Positions 1 through 5,472 of a stretch of DNA of 5,472 nt are shown here, piece by piece; position 1 is the first letter of the stretch; each line of letters starts with the position of its first letter. Under the pieces are notes generated by a model. It was given only the letters and a program-made list of their open reading frames with translations. It was not told where the DNA came from and searched no databases. The position numbers were made by a program, and so were the translations under genes. This DNA comes from Bacteroidales bacterium. GTDB taxonomy: Bacteria; Bacteroidota; Bacteroidia; Bacteroidales; UBA12077. The stretch spans positions 1 to 5,472 of the forward strand of contig JASGMZ010000205.1 of the NCBI GenBank assembly GCA_030156305.1. Reading direction: 5' to 3'.

Positions 1-341
1 CATCAATCGGCATTATACTGAAATACAGATCATTCAAGAATATCAAAATTAAAATAAATATATTTAATATTGCATGATTGAACGCAACTTGGTATAAAAT
101 TCTATATTATTAAAATACAGACATCAATGTTTCAGTGTATAAAAGATTATTACTTTTTTATTAATCAAGCTTTTGAAACGAACAGATATTAATTTTGTTA
201 ATAAAATGTTTATAACTCTAAAAAAATTGTTTACAATTCTTATTCCACGAAAAATAATAAATGTGATAAAATTGTATTTTTGAATTCCTGTTTTTTAAAA
301 ATCGGGCTAATTACAACTGTTAAATCAAAAAAACAAAATAT
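1..341. other. AT-rich intergenic region upstream of parA
   Basis: No convincing gene is visible: all frames are broken by stops and no tRNA- or rRNA-like structure was recognised. It holds two plus-strand matches to the Bacteroidota -7 element TAnnTTTG (190-197 and 275-282), one minus-strand match (44-51), and a short inverted repeat AATTGT-TT-ACAATT at 225-238. The region most likely holds the promoter of the parA-parB operon. Its left end may also touch a divergently transcribed gene, because a minus-strand ATG lies exactly at 1-3. That part is speculative. Confidence 0.6.
275..282 (+). promoter_or_regulatory. candidate -7 promoter element for parA-parB
   Basis: TATTTTTG matches the Bacteroidota sigma-ABfr -7 consensus TAnnTTTG exactly. 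It would place transcription start near 289 and give a leader of about 50 nt before the parA ATG. I see no good -33 TTTG element at the expected 19-21 nt upstream. In DNA this AT-rich, one such match in 341 nt could arise by chance. A second exact match at 190-197 (TAATTTTG) is an alternative. Confidence 0.4.
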
Positions 342-1142
342 ATGGCAAAAGTTATTGCATTAGCAAACCAAAAAGGCGGAGTAGGTAAAACCACCTCTGC
401 TATTAATTTGGCTGCCAGCTTAGCTATTTTAGAAAAAAAAGTATTAATTATTGATGCCGATCCACAAGCTAACGCTACATCAGGAATAGGGTTCGATATA
501 AGGGCAATAAAAACAAGTATTTACGAATGCCTTATAGAAGATCAAGATCCGAAAAACATCATCCTTAATAGTGAAGTAGAACGACTGGATATTATTCCAT
601 CTCATATTGATTTGGTAGGTGCCGAGATAGAAATGCTTAATCAACCTAACCGGGAATATAAGCTAAAAGAAGTAGTTGAAAAAGTAAAAGATGATTACGA
701 TTACGTTTTAATTGATTGCTCTCCATCTCTTGGGTTAATTACTGTGAATGCACTTACAGCTTCCGATTCAGTGATCATTCCGGTACAATGCGAATATTTT
801 GCTCTTGAAGGGTTAGGAAAATTACTTAATACCATAAAAATTATTCAAACCCGATTAAATAAAGAACTTGAGATTGAAGGATTCCTTTTAACCATGTACG
901 ATCCAAGGTTAAGGTTATCCAATCAGGTGGTGGATGAAGTTAAAAAACATTTCCAGGATATGGTTTTCGAAACCATTATTCAACGAAACATTAAGCTCAG
1001 TGAGTCACCAAGTTATGGTAAGCCAGTAATAATGTACGACGCAGCTTCCAAAGGAACTTTAAATTATTTAAATCTTGCAAAAGAGCTTTTACAAAATAAC
1101 GATCAAACAAAGATGGCAAATGCCGACAAAATAATTGATTAA
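342..1142 (+). CDS. parA: chromosome partitioning ATPase ParA (Soj family)
   Basis: ParA is the cytoplasmic, DNA-binding ATPase that works with ParB-parS complexes to segregate replicated origins; it dimerises on ATP and binds nucleoid DNA non-specifically. The 266-aa product shows the deviant Walker A motif KGGVGKTT at residues 11-18, including the signature lysine K11. The Walker A' segment IDADPQAN is at 37-44, Walker B IDCSPS at 124-129, and the Soj-type stretch IIQRNIKLSESPSYGKP at 212-228. Length is close to the usual 250-265 aa for chromosomal Soj proteins and no motif is missing, so the gene looks intact. The ATG is supported because the conserved MAKVIALANQKGG start follows immediately. 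There is no clear Shine-Dalgarno, as is normal in Bacteroidota. parB follows after 23 nt, so the two are very likely co-transcribed. The chromosomal rather than plasmid type is inferred from sequence character and the housekeeping neighbours. Confidence 0.96.
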   Translation: MAKVIALANQKGGVGKTTSAINLAASLAILEKKVLIIDADPQANATSGIGFDIRAIKTSIYECLIEDQDPKNIILNSEVERLDIIPSHIDLVGAEIEMLNQPNREYKLKEVVEKVKDDYDYVLIDCSPSLGLITVNALTASDSVIIPVQCEYFALEGLGKLLNTIKIIQTRLNKELEIEGFLLTMYDPRLRLSNQVVDEVKKHFQDMVFETIIQRNIKLSESPSYGKPVIMYDAASKGTLNYLNLAKELLQNNDQTKMANADKIID

Positions 1143-1165
1143 ATGGTAACATTAAGATATAGAAG

Positions 1166-2032
1166 ATGGCTAAACGAAATGCATTAGGAAGAGGATTAGG
1201 AGCATTAATTGATGATGCAGGGCAAGAAAGAACTGTAACGGCTGATGCCGTTAACGAAATTGATATTAATAAAATTGAAACCAACCCTTTTCAGCCAAGA
1301 TCAAAATTTGATGAAGAGGCCTTGAATGAATTAGCTGACTCCATTCGCCAGCTTGGTATCATTCAACCCATTACAGTACGTAAAGTTGATGATTCAAAAT
1401 TTCAGCTTATCACAGGGGAACGACGCTATAGAGCAGCTGAAATCGCCGGGTTAAAAAAAATTCCTGCATACGTTCGTTTTGCCGATGATCAGGCAATGCT
1501 TGAGATGGCTTTGGTAGAAAACATTCAACGCGAAGATCTTGATGCAATTGAAATTGCCATTAGCTACCAGCGGTTAATGGAGGAATGTAAACTAACCCAG
1601 GAAAGCATGAGCGACCGCGTAGGTAAAAAGCGTTCAACCATCTCCAATTATTTAAGATTATTAAAACTTCCGGCCGAAATACAGTTAGGGATTCGCGATA
1701 AACAAATATCTATGGGACACGCCCGTGCATTGGTTAATATCGAAGATCCCAAAACCCAGCTAAAAATTCATTATCAAATTATCGATGAAGGTTTATCCGT
1801 TCGCAAAACCGAAGAGCTAATCCGTGACATTAATACCCCGAAAAAAAATAACGCTAAAGAAAAAGTTAGATTACCGGAAGAGTACCAACAATTACAAAAG
1901 CATCTGAAAGATCATTTCAAGACGGATATAGACTTTAAGAGAAACAATAAAGGAAGCGGGAAAATCATCATTCCTTTTAAATCGGATGAAGATTTAGAAA
2001 GAATTATGGGAATTATTGATAAAATGAAATAA
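1166..2032 (+). CDS. parB: chromosome partitioning protein ParB (Spo0J family)
   Basis: ParB binds parS centromere sites, uses CTP to form a sliding clamp on DNA, and stimulates ParA ATP hydrolysis. The 288-aa product has the full architecture. The N-terminal ParA-activating motif LGRGLGALI is at residues 7-15. The ParB/Srx nuclease-fold CTPase domain spans about 32-125, with NPFQPR at 40-45, GERRYRA at 84-90 (CTP-binding arginine patch) and ENIQRED at 118-124. The helix-turn-helix domain covers about 126-220, with a recognition-helix region around VGKKRSTISNYLRLLKLP (152-169). A lysine-rich linker (225-234) leads to the C-terminal dimerisation domain (about 235-288). All motifs known to matter are present, so it should be functional. 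The ATG at 1166 fits the conserved MAKRNALGRGLGALI start. It lies 23 nt after parA, and its last bases overlap a promoter-like element for the next gene. Confidence 0.96.
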   Translation: MAKRNALGRGLGALIDDAGQERTVTADAVNEIDINKIETNPFQPRSKFDEEALNELADSIRQLGIIQPITVRKVDDSKFQLITGERRYRAAEIAGLKKIPAYVRFADDQAMLEMALVENIQREDLDAIEIAISYQRLMEECKLTQESMSDRVGKKRSTISNYLRLLKLPAEIQLGIRDKQISMGHARALVNIEDPKTQLKIHYQIIDEGLSVRKTEELIRDINTPKKNNAKEKVRLPEEYQQLQKHLKDHFKTDIDFKRNNKGSGKIIIPFKSDEDLERIMGIIDKMK

Positions 2033-2037
2033 TTTTG
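2030..2037 (+). promoter_or_regulatory. candidate -7 promoter element of the DUF5683 gene
   Basis: TAATTTTG, followed by CACCC, matches the Bacteroidota TAnnTTTG element exactly. The TA of the element lies inside the parB stop codon (TAA, 2030-2032). Predicted transcription start is around 2043, about 29 nt before the proposed TTG start. No clear -33 TTTG is visible at 19-21 nt upstream. It may let the DUF5683 gene be transcribed separately from parAB. Confidence 0.45.
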
Positions 2038-2071
2038 CACCCGGTAAACATTAAAAAATAAAAATAATATT

Positions 2072-2650
2072 TTGCTGGGAACAAATTTCAATAAGCCCAT
2101 ATATATCATTTTCATAACATTGGTTTTGATATGTATTGTTTTAAGCACTAAAGCTCAAAACCCTTCAGGTAACTCAGAAAAAAATATTAAACTTAACCCT
2201 GAAGAACAGGTTCATTCTCCACATAAAGCAACCATGTATTCAGCTGTTGTGCCCGGGTTAGGCCAGATTTATAACAAAAAATACTGGAAACTACCCATTA
2301 TATATGGAGTAGCAGGTGTTTTTATTTATGCTTTCGATGTTAATAACAACCAATACAATAAATATAAAAATGCTTATGCCGAATTCGACACAGGAAAAAT
2401 AACTGAATTTGAGGGATATACCAACAAAGATATAATTCTCCGGCTTAAAGATTATCATCTGCGTAACCGAGACTTAAATGTAATTGTTCTGGCAGGAGTT
2501 TATATGCTTAATATTATTGATGCTACCGTTGATGCACATTTATTTGATTATGATATAAGCGAAGATTTATCATTAAATATTCAACCATCGATGATGCGTA
2601 ACATTAATCAACAAAATGCTTTAGGGCTTACCTGTCGGTTATCCTTTTAA
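2072..2650 (+). CDS. DUF5683 family exported/membrane protein
   Basis: The 192-aa product matches, from memory, the DUF5683 family of Bacteroidota, whose function is not established. The N-terminus has a basic residue (K8), a hydrophobic stretch (9-25) and a likely signal peptidase I site STKA|QN after residue 28. The domain core follows: HKATMYSAVVPGLGQIYN at 51-68 with a conserved GLGQ-Y motif, a hydrophobic segment at 74-88, a second at about 135-150, and DATVDAHLFDYD (150-161) near the C-terminus. No in-frame ATG lies between the upstream stop (2045-2047) and the signal peptide. The start is therefore non-canonical: TTG 2072 is the best choice, with ATT 2069 or CTG 2075 as alternatives. 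The first in-frame ATG (residue 55) would delete the signal peptide and part of the domain. It sits 39 nt after parB. Position between parB and mltD is, to my knowledge, common in Bacteroidales and hints at an envelope role linked to growth or division. That link is inference. Confidence 0.85.
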   Translation: MLGTNFNKPIYIIFITLVLICIVLSTKAQNPSGNSEKNIKLNPEEQVHSPHKATMYSAVVPGLGQIYNKKYWKLPIIYGVAGVFIYAFDVNNNQYNKYKNAYAEFDTGKITEFEGYTNKDIILRLKDYHLRNRDLNVIVLAGVYMLNIIDATVDAHLFDYDISEDLSLNIQPSMMRNINQQNALGLTCRLSF

Positions 2651-2784
2651 ATCAATCAGAAACAAATACTTACTCAAGTTAATCAAAAAATGTATCAGCA
2701 GTTACCATACCATAAACAATAAGTACAGAGTTTTTGGTTAACATTTTATAACAATTATTATTTCATTTTTTAATCTTTTGTTTG

Positions 2785-2792
2785 TTATTTTG
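2785..2792 (+). promoter_or_regulatory. candidate -7 promoter element of mltD
   Basis: TTATTTTG, followed by CCCTC, differs from TAnnTTTG at one position, and the downstream pyrimidines resemble many Bacteroidota start regions. It lies 40 nt before the mltD ATG within a 182-nt intergenic gap (2651-2832), long enough for mltD to have its own promoter. A -33 TTTG at the standard spacing is not obvious. TTTTG at 2776-2780 is too close. Confidence 0.35.
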
Positions 2793-2832
2793 CCCTCTTA
2801 GAAAATGTTAGTTTTCATCTAAAGCAGCAATC

Positions 2833-4383
2833 ATGACAAAAAAAGCTATACTTTCAATTCTATTATCCTGTTCAATCATCTTTACTGCTTTTTCAAAAAA
2901 CACTACACAAAATAATGACAGTCTGAAAACAGCATTAGATATACAAACCAATTTTGATCAAAATCTCGACAGCCTTTTAAACTTATGGTACTTACAAAAG
3001 GCCATCAAAACAGATTACTCAACCAATAAGGAACAAACAGACTCAATCATTCCCGAATTTCCCGATTCGGTTTATATTAAAAGATTACAAAGTATACCTT
3101 CGGTTATAGATCTTTCATACAATAAAATTGTACGAAACTACATTCATGTATATACTAAACAACGACGCGAGAGTGTTGAAGCTATGATAGGCCTTTCGGA
3201 TTATTATTTTCCAAAAATCGAAGAAATTTTCGAGAGCTACGGATTGCCTACCGAATTAAAATATATGGCCATTATTGAGTCAGCATTAAACCCTCGTGCC
3301 GTTTCCCGTGTAGGAGCTACCGGTATGTGGCAATTTATGTATGCTACAGCCCGAATGTACGATTTAACGGTAAACTCATTTGTGGACGAAAGGCGTGATC
3401 CCATAAAATCAGCACATGCTGCAGCGCTTTTTATGAAAGATTTATATAGCATGTTTAATGATTGGACCTTGGTAATTGCAGCCTACAACTGCGGGCCGGG
3501 AAATGTAAATAAAGCGATCCGAAGAACCGGTGGAAGCAGAGACTTTTGGAAAATTTATTATTTCCTTCCCCGAGAAACACGCGGATATGTGCCTGCATTT
3601 ATTGCCGCTGCCTACACCATGAATTTCTATCAAGAACATAACCTTAATCCAAAATATCCTGAAATTTCATTGGCTACGGATACCATTATAATCAATGATA
3701 ACCTGCATTTAAAACAAGTATCAGAAGTTTTAGATATCCCACTCAAAGCATTGCGGGATTTAAATCCACAATACAAGCTGGATATTATTCCAGCTAAAGG
3801 AACAGAATTTGGGTTAACCCTTCCTATGGAATTTACCGGTAAATTTATCGATTTACAGGATTCAATTTTCGCTTATAAAGATTCAATATTTTTTAGTGCC
3901 GACAATACGATACGAAACCCGCAACGTTCTTACTATATACCACCTGCACCCACCAACCGCGACAAACTGGTTTATACGGTAAAATCTGGTGACAACCTGG
4001 GATTTATTGCTGAATGGTATAATGTCCGGGCCTCAGAAATTCGTTACTGGAACAATATCCGTGGCAACATGATACGAGTAGGGCAAAAATTAAATATCTA
4101 TGTCCCCAAAGGTTCGGCATCCAAATATGCTGATATCAACAAACTCTCTTTTGCTGAAAAGCAACAAAGGATAGGTAAAAAAGTTTCTACACCTCAACAG
4201 GCCAGCAGCAAGACTACAAATGATAATTACGTCTATTACAAGGTTGGTTCAGGAGACACCATTTGGGAAATTGCTAAAAAATATCCGGGGGTAACCGAAA
4301 CGGAAATTTTACAACTTAACAATATGGCCAGCGGAAAATCACTCAAAGCTGGCCAATATATTAAAATTAAACCCAAAAGTTAA
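2833..4383 (+). CDS. mltD: membrane-bound lytic murein transglycosylase D (SLT + LysM)
   Basis: This enzyme cleaves the MurNAc-GlcNAc bond of peptidoglycan non-hydrolytically, producing 1,6-anhydroMurNAc ends, in the periplasm. The 516-aa product starts with a signal peptide: KK at 3-4 and a hydrophobic stretch to about residue 20. C13 sits in LLSC, so it could be a lipoprotein; otherwise signal peptidase I may cut near residue 21. The SLT domain spans about 125-265, with the presumed catalytic glutamate E149 in IIESALNP, then GATGMWQFM (161-169), AYNCGPGNV (217-225) and a conserved ETRGYVPAFIAAAY (248-261). Residues about 284-332 look like a degenerate LysM unit. Two clear LysM peptidoglycan-binding repeats follow: YTVKSGDNL...LNIYVP (381-425) and YYKVGSGDTIW...IKIKP (468-514), joined by a low-complexity linker (about 428-465). 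Length and order fit MltD of Bacteroidota. The ATG start is supported by the signal peptide. No frameshift or missing catalytic residue is seen. Confidence 0.94.
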   Translation: MTKKAILSILLSCSIIFTAFSKNTTQNNDSLKTALDIQTNFDQNLDSLLNLWYLQKAIKTDYSTNKEQTDSIIPEFPDSVYIKRLQSIPSVIDLSYNKIVRNYIHVYTKQRRESVEAMIGLSDYYFPKIEEIFESYGLPTELKYMAIIESALNPRAVSRVGATGMWQFMYATARMYDLTVNSFVDERRDPIKSAHAAALFMKDLYSMFNDWTLVIAAYNCGPGNVNKAIRRTGGSRDFWKIYYFLPRETRGYVPAFIAAAYTMNFYQEHNLNPKYPEISLATDTIIINDNLHLKQVSEVLDIPLKALRDLNPQYKLDIIPAKGTEFGLTLPMEFTGKFIDLQDSIFAYKDSIFFSADNTIRNPQRSYYIPPAPTNRDKLVYTVKSGDNLGFIAEWYNVRASEIRYWNNIRGNMIRVGQKLNIYVPKGSASKYADINKLSFAEKQQRIGKKVSTPQQASSKTTNDNYVYYKVGSGDTIWEIAKKYPGVTETEILQLNNMASGKSLKAGQYIKIKPKS

Positions 4384-4394
4384 TATCTAAAATA

Positions 4395-4427
4395 AGCCAC
4401 ATATCAGCAACTTTAGATATAGTGGCT
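4395..4427 (-). terminator. hairpin, probable terminator of the minus-strand gene
   Basis: AGCCACATATC (4395-4405) pairs with GATATAGTGGCT (4416-4427), giving 11 base pairs with one bulged base and a 10-nt loop. Read on the minus strand the stem is followed by TTATTTTAG, a short U-rich run, consistent with intrinsic termination of the gene ending at 4489, 62 nt further back. On the plus strand the stem is followed by AACGGAATAAAAT, with no T-tract, so it is a poor intrinsic terminator for mltD, though it could still stabilise that mRNA's 3' end. Confidence 0.5.
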
Positions 4428-4488
4428 AACGGAATAAAATAAAGCAGAATGCTTGCTTAAACGTTTTCTAAAACAAGATGAACAACTA

Positions 4489-4953
4489 CTATCGGTTTTT
4501 CCTTCTTCCGGTATTGGAAGTAGCCCAAAATGGCTTTAAATTAGCATCTCTAAGTTTATACTGATTATTTCCATAAGAGAAACTTTTTGCAACAAAATGA
4601 TTTTCAGGTAAGCCCTCTGCATGATATACTTTCAGGCTTATCTCCATTCCGGGCACTAAATCTTCAACCATCTCAGAAACAAGGGCAGTTGGACCTAAAT
4701 GAATATTTGCAACTTGCTCCTTATGATTAATTTTGTGCTTAATAAGCAAATGGGTACCCATTGCATACTTGCCAGTAGTCTCTGTACAAGGTTCATCAAG
4801 TACTTCAATCAAACTTCCGGATATTTCATTCACTTGAGTCTGGATACCTTCTTGCGCAATTCCAACATTATTCCCGACTCCTTTTTGAGCAAAACTAATC
4901 ATTGTTAAATTCACTAAAACGAATGTAGCTAATAAAAATTTTTTCCAATTCAT
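4489..4953 (-). CDS. small exported protein of unknown function
   Basis: I do not recognise this 154-aa product by name. It begins with a classical signal peptide (KK at 4-5, hydrophobic 6-20, site SFA|QK after residue 22), so the mature protein of about 132 aa is periplasmic or secreted. There are no further membrane segments. The mature part looks like a compact beta-rich domain: VNEISGSLIEVLDEPCTE (41-58), a GTHLLIK strand (66-72), ANIHLGPTALV (82-92), PGMEISLKVY (101-110), PENHFVAKS (116-124) and LRDANLKPFWA (134-144), then a short basic tail TGRRKNR. It has one cysteine (C56), so no intramolecular disulphide. The HLGP, PENH and LRD..L.PFWA segments look like family signatures, but I cannot assign an activity. 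The ATG at 4953 is preceded on its strand by AAAAAAGAAATTGAT, a purine-rich possible ribosome site. It converges with mltD, leaving 105 nt between them. Start and strand are well supported by the signal peptide. Confidence 0.8.
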   Translation of the reverse strand: MNWKKFLLATFVLVNLTMISFAQKGVGNNVGIAQEGIQTQVNEISGSLIEVLDEPCTETTGKYAMGTHLLIKHKINHKEQVANIHLGPTALVSEMVEDLVPGMEISLKVYHAEGLPENHFVAKSFSYGNNQYKLRDANLKPFWATSNTGRRKNR

Positions 4954-5100
4954 ATCAATTTCTTTTTTAATTAATTATCATATATGCATATCTAAACATT
5001 TTCATGTTTATGACACTATAAATCTTAATTTATTACACAAAATAGAATTTTAAAAGCAGGCATTTTTCACACGAATATATTTTAGTTAATTAATTAGTAT

Positions 5101-5161
5101 TGTGGAACATCCATGTTATATTCATTCCCTTTTGTGAACTTCAGTGCATGGATGTTTTATA
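5101..5161. repeat. hairpin-forming repeat unit (copy 1)
   Basis: AACATCCATG (5106-5115) and CATGGATGTT (5147-5156) are a perfect 10-bp inverted repeat around a 31-nt spacer. As RNA in the plus sense the stem could extend outward to 5101 and 5161 using A-U and G-U pairs. The right half of the unit (5115-5157) recurs at 5331-5374, with a 28-nt identical stretch at 5130-5157. No coding potential was seen. It resembles a small dispersed intergenic repeat, but I know no name for it. Confidence 0.7.
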
Positions 5162-5206
5162 TTATTATTTCTTTGTTTTCTAGCATATTATTAACTGAAT
5201 ATTTCT

Positions 5207-5280
5207 TTACGCAGAGGACCGCCAAGATTAACAAAGTTTCGCTAAAAAATCTTTGCGGTTCTTTTACTCTCTTTGCGTAA
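5207..5280. repeat. imperfect palindrome with CTTTGCG units
   Basis: The left arm 5207-5228 (TTACGCA, GAG, G, ACCGCCAAGAT) pairs with the right arm 5249-5280 (ATCTTTGCGGT, nine unpaired bases, CTC, TT, TGCGTAA). This gives about 20 paired positions with one mismatch, an asymmetric internal loop and a TT bulge around a 20-nt centre. CTTTGCG occurs twice, 20 nt apart (5251-5257 and 5271-5277), and ACTCAGCG follows at 5280-5287. From memory, ACGCAAAG/CTTTGCG-rich intergenic repeats of this style are widespread in Bacteroidota genomes. It is noticeably more G+C-rich than its surroundings. Confidence 0.7.
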
Positions 5281-5330
5281 CTCAGCGTATTAATTATAAA
5301 TTATTTACATAACGTCTGATACCATTCTTA

Positions 5331-5374
5331 GTTATATTCATTTTATTTTTGTGAACTTCAGTGCATGGATGTTT
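5331..5374. repeat. partial second copy of the 5115-5157 repeat
   Basis: GTTATATTCATT (5331-5342) equals 5115-5126, and 5347-5374 is identical over 28 nt to 5130-5157. The part between differs and has one extra base. The left arm that forms the hairpin in copy 1 (AACATCCATG) is not recognisable in front of this copy, so it should not fold the same way. Same orientation as copy 1, offset 216-217 nt. Confidence 0.85.
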
Positions 5375-5379
5375 CATTT

Positions 5380-5400
5380 GATATTCGATATTCGATATTT
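5380..5400. repeat. GATATTC heptamer tandem repeat
   Basis: Three head-to-tail 7-nt units: GATATTC (5380-5386), GATATTC (5387-5393) and GATATTT (5394-5400), followed by a more diverged GAAATTT (5401-5407). It is a short microsatellite-like array starting 5 nt after the second 28-nt repeat. No function is apparent. Confidence 0.75.
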
Positions 5401-5472
5401 GAAATTTATTAAACCTAAACACTTATATATATCCTAATATCCGTAAGTTAGTTAAGTTTTTATTTGTAACAC

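Larger units (their letters stand above)
4954..5472. other. gene-free, repeat-rich intergenic region
   Basis: About 520 nt without a supportable gene. The first part (4954-5100) is very AT-rich and should hold the promoter of the minus-strand exported-protein gene. The closest promoter-like match there is TATTTTG on the minus strand (5044-5038), one base short of TAnnTTTG. The second part (5101-5400) contains two copies of a 28-nt repeat, a hairpin, a CTTTGCG-type palindrome and a heptamer tandem, listed separately. The last 65 nt are AT-rich with nothing recognised. Confidence 0.7.

Noticed and set aside
241..250. TTATTCCACG as a DnaA-box-like sequence near parA
   Set aside because: It has an inserted base compared with TTATCCACA and stands alone; no cluster that would suggest an origin.
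997..1284. Open frame of 95 codons on the minus strand across the parA/parB junction
   Set aside because: It is antisense to two clearly conserved genes, spans their junction, and its translation shows no domain; a shadow of coding bias.
1912..2148. Open frame of 78 codons on the minus strand over the parB end and DUF5683 start
   Set aside because: Low-complexity hydrophobic translation, opposite two real genes; no support.
2701..2742. Possible terminator after the DUF5683 gene (GTTACCA with TGGTTAAC)
   Set aside because: The stem is weak, needs a bulge and a long loop, and no T-tract follows.
3237..3639. Two minus-strand open frames (3237-3452 and 3442-3639) inside mltD
   Set aside because: They lie opposite the conserved SLT catalytic domain and only mirror its codon pattern.
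4699..4908. Plus-strand open frame of 69 codons inside the exported-protein gene
   Set aside because: The minus-strand frame has a clear signal peptide and domain-like composition; this one has neither.
5099..5110. GTGGAAC as half of a parS-like site, and similar TGTTTCA halves at 128-134 and 5370-5376
   Set aside because: None has the second palindromic half (no CACGTG core occurs in the window), so no parS site can be claimed here.

Overview
The window looks like a piece of core chromosome from a member of the Bacteroidota, most likely a Bacteroidales/Marinilabiliales-type bacterium. The evidence is AT-rich DNA (roughly one third G+C by eye), weak or absent Shine-Dalgarno sequences, several TAnnTTTG-like promoter elements, signal peptides cleaved before Gln (...A|Q), a DUF5683-type protein, and a gene order (parA, parB, DUF5683, mltD) that I recall from Bacteroidales genomes.

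Layout: 1-341 is an AT-rich intergenic region that probably carries the parA promoter. 342-2032 holds parA and parB, 23 nt apart and co-oriented: the ATPase and the centromere-binding CTPase of chromosome segregation. 2072-2650 encodes a small secreted or membrane-associated DUF5683 protein, apparently starting at a non-ATG codon and with its own promoter-like element overlapping the parB stop. After a 182-nt gap, 2833-4383 encodes an MltD-type lytic transglycosylase with a signal peptide, an SLT domain and C-terminal LysM repeats. A short convergent intergenic region (4384-4488) carries a hairpin that looks like a terminator for the opposite strand. 4489-4953, on the minus strand, encodes a small exported protein of unknown function. 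From 4954 to the end no gene is visible. Its second half is repeat-rich: a hairpin-forming unit (5101-5161), a long imperfect palindrome with CTTTGCG units (5207-5280), a second copy of part of the first unit (5331-5374), and a GATATTC heptamer tandem (5380-5400).

Together the plus-strand genes link chromosome partitioning (ParA/ParB) with envelope and cell-wall remodelling (MltD and a secreted DUF5683 protein). No parS site is visible here. Nothing in the window is a convincing new defence system, mobile island or other novel multi-gene system. The least explained parts are the repeat cluster at the right end and the uncharacterised exported protein beside it.
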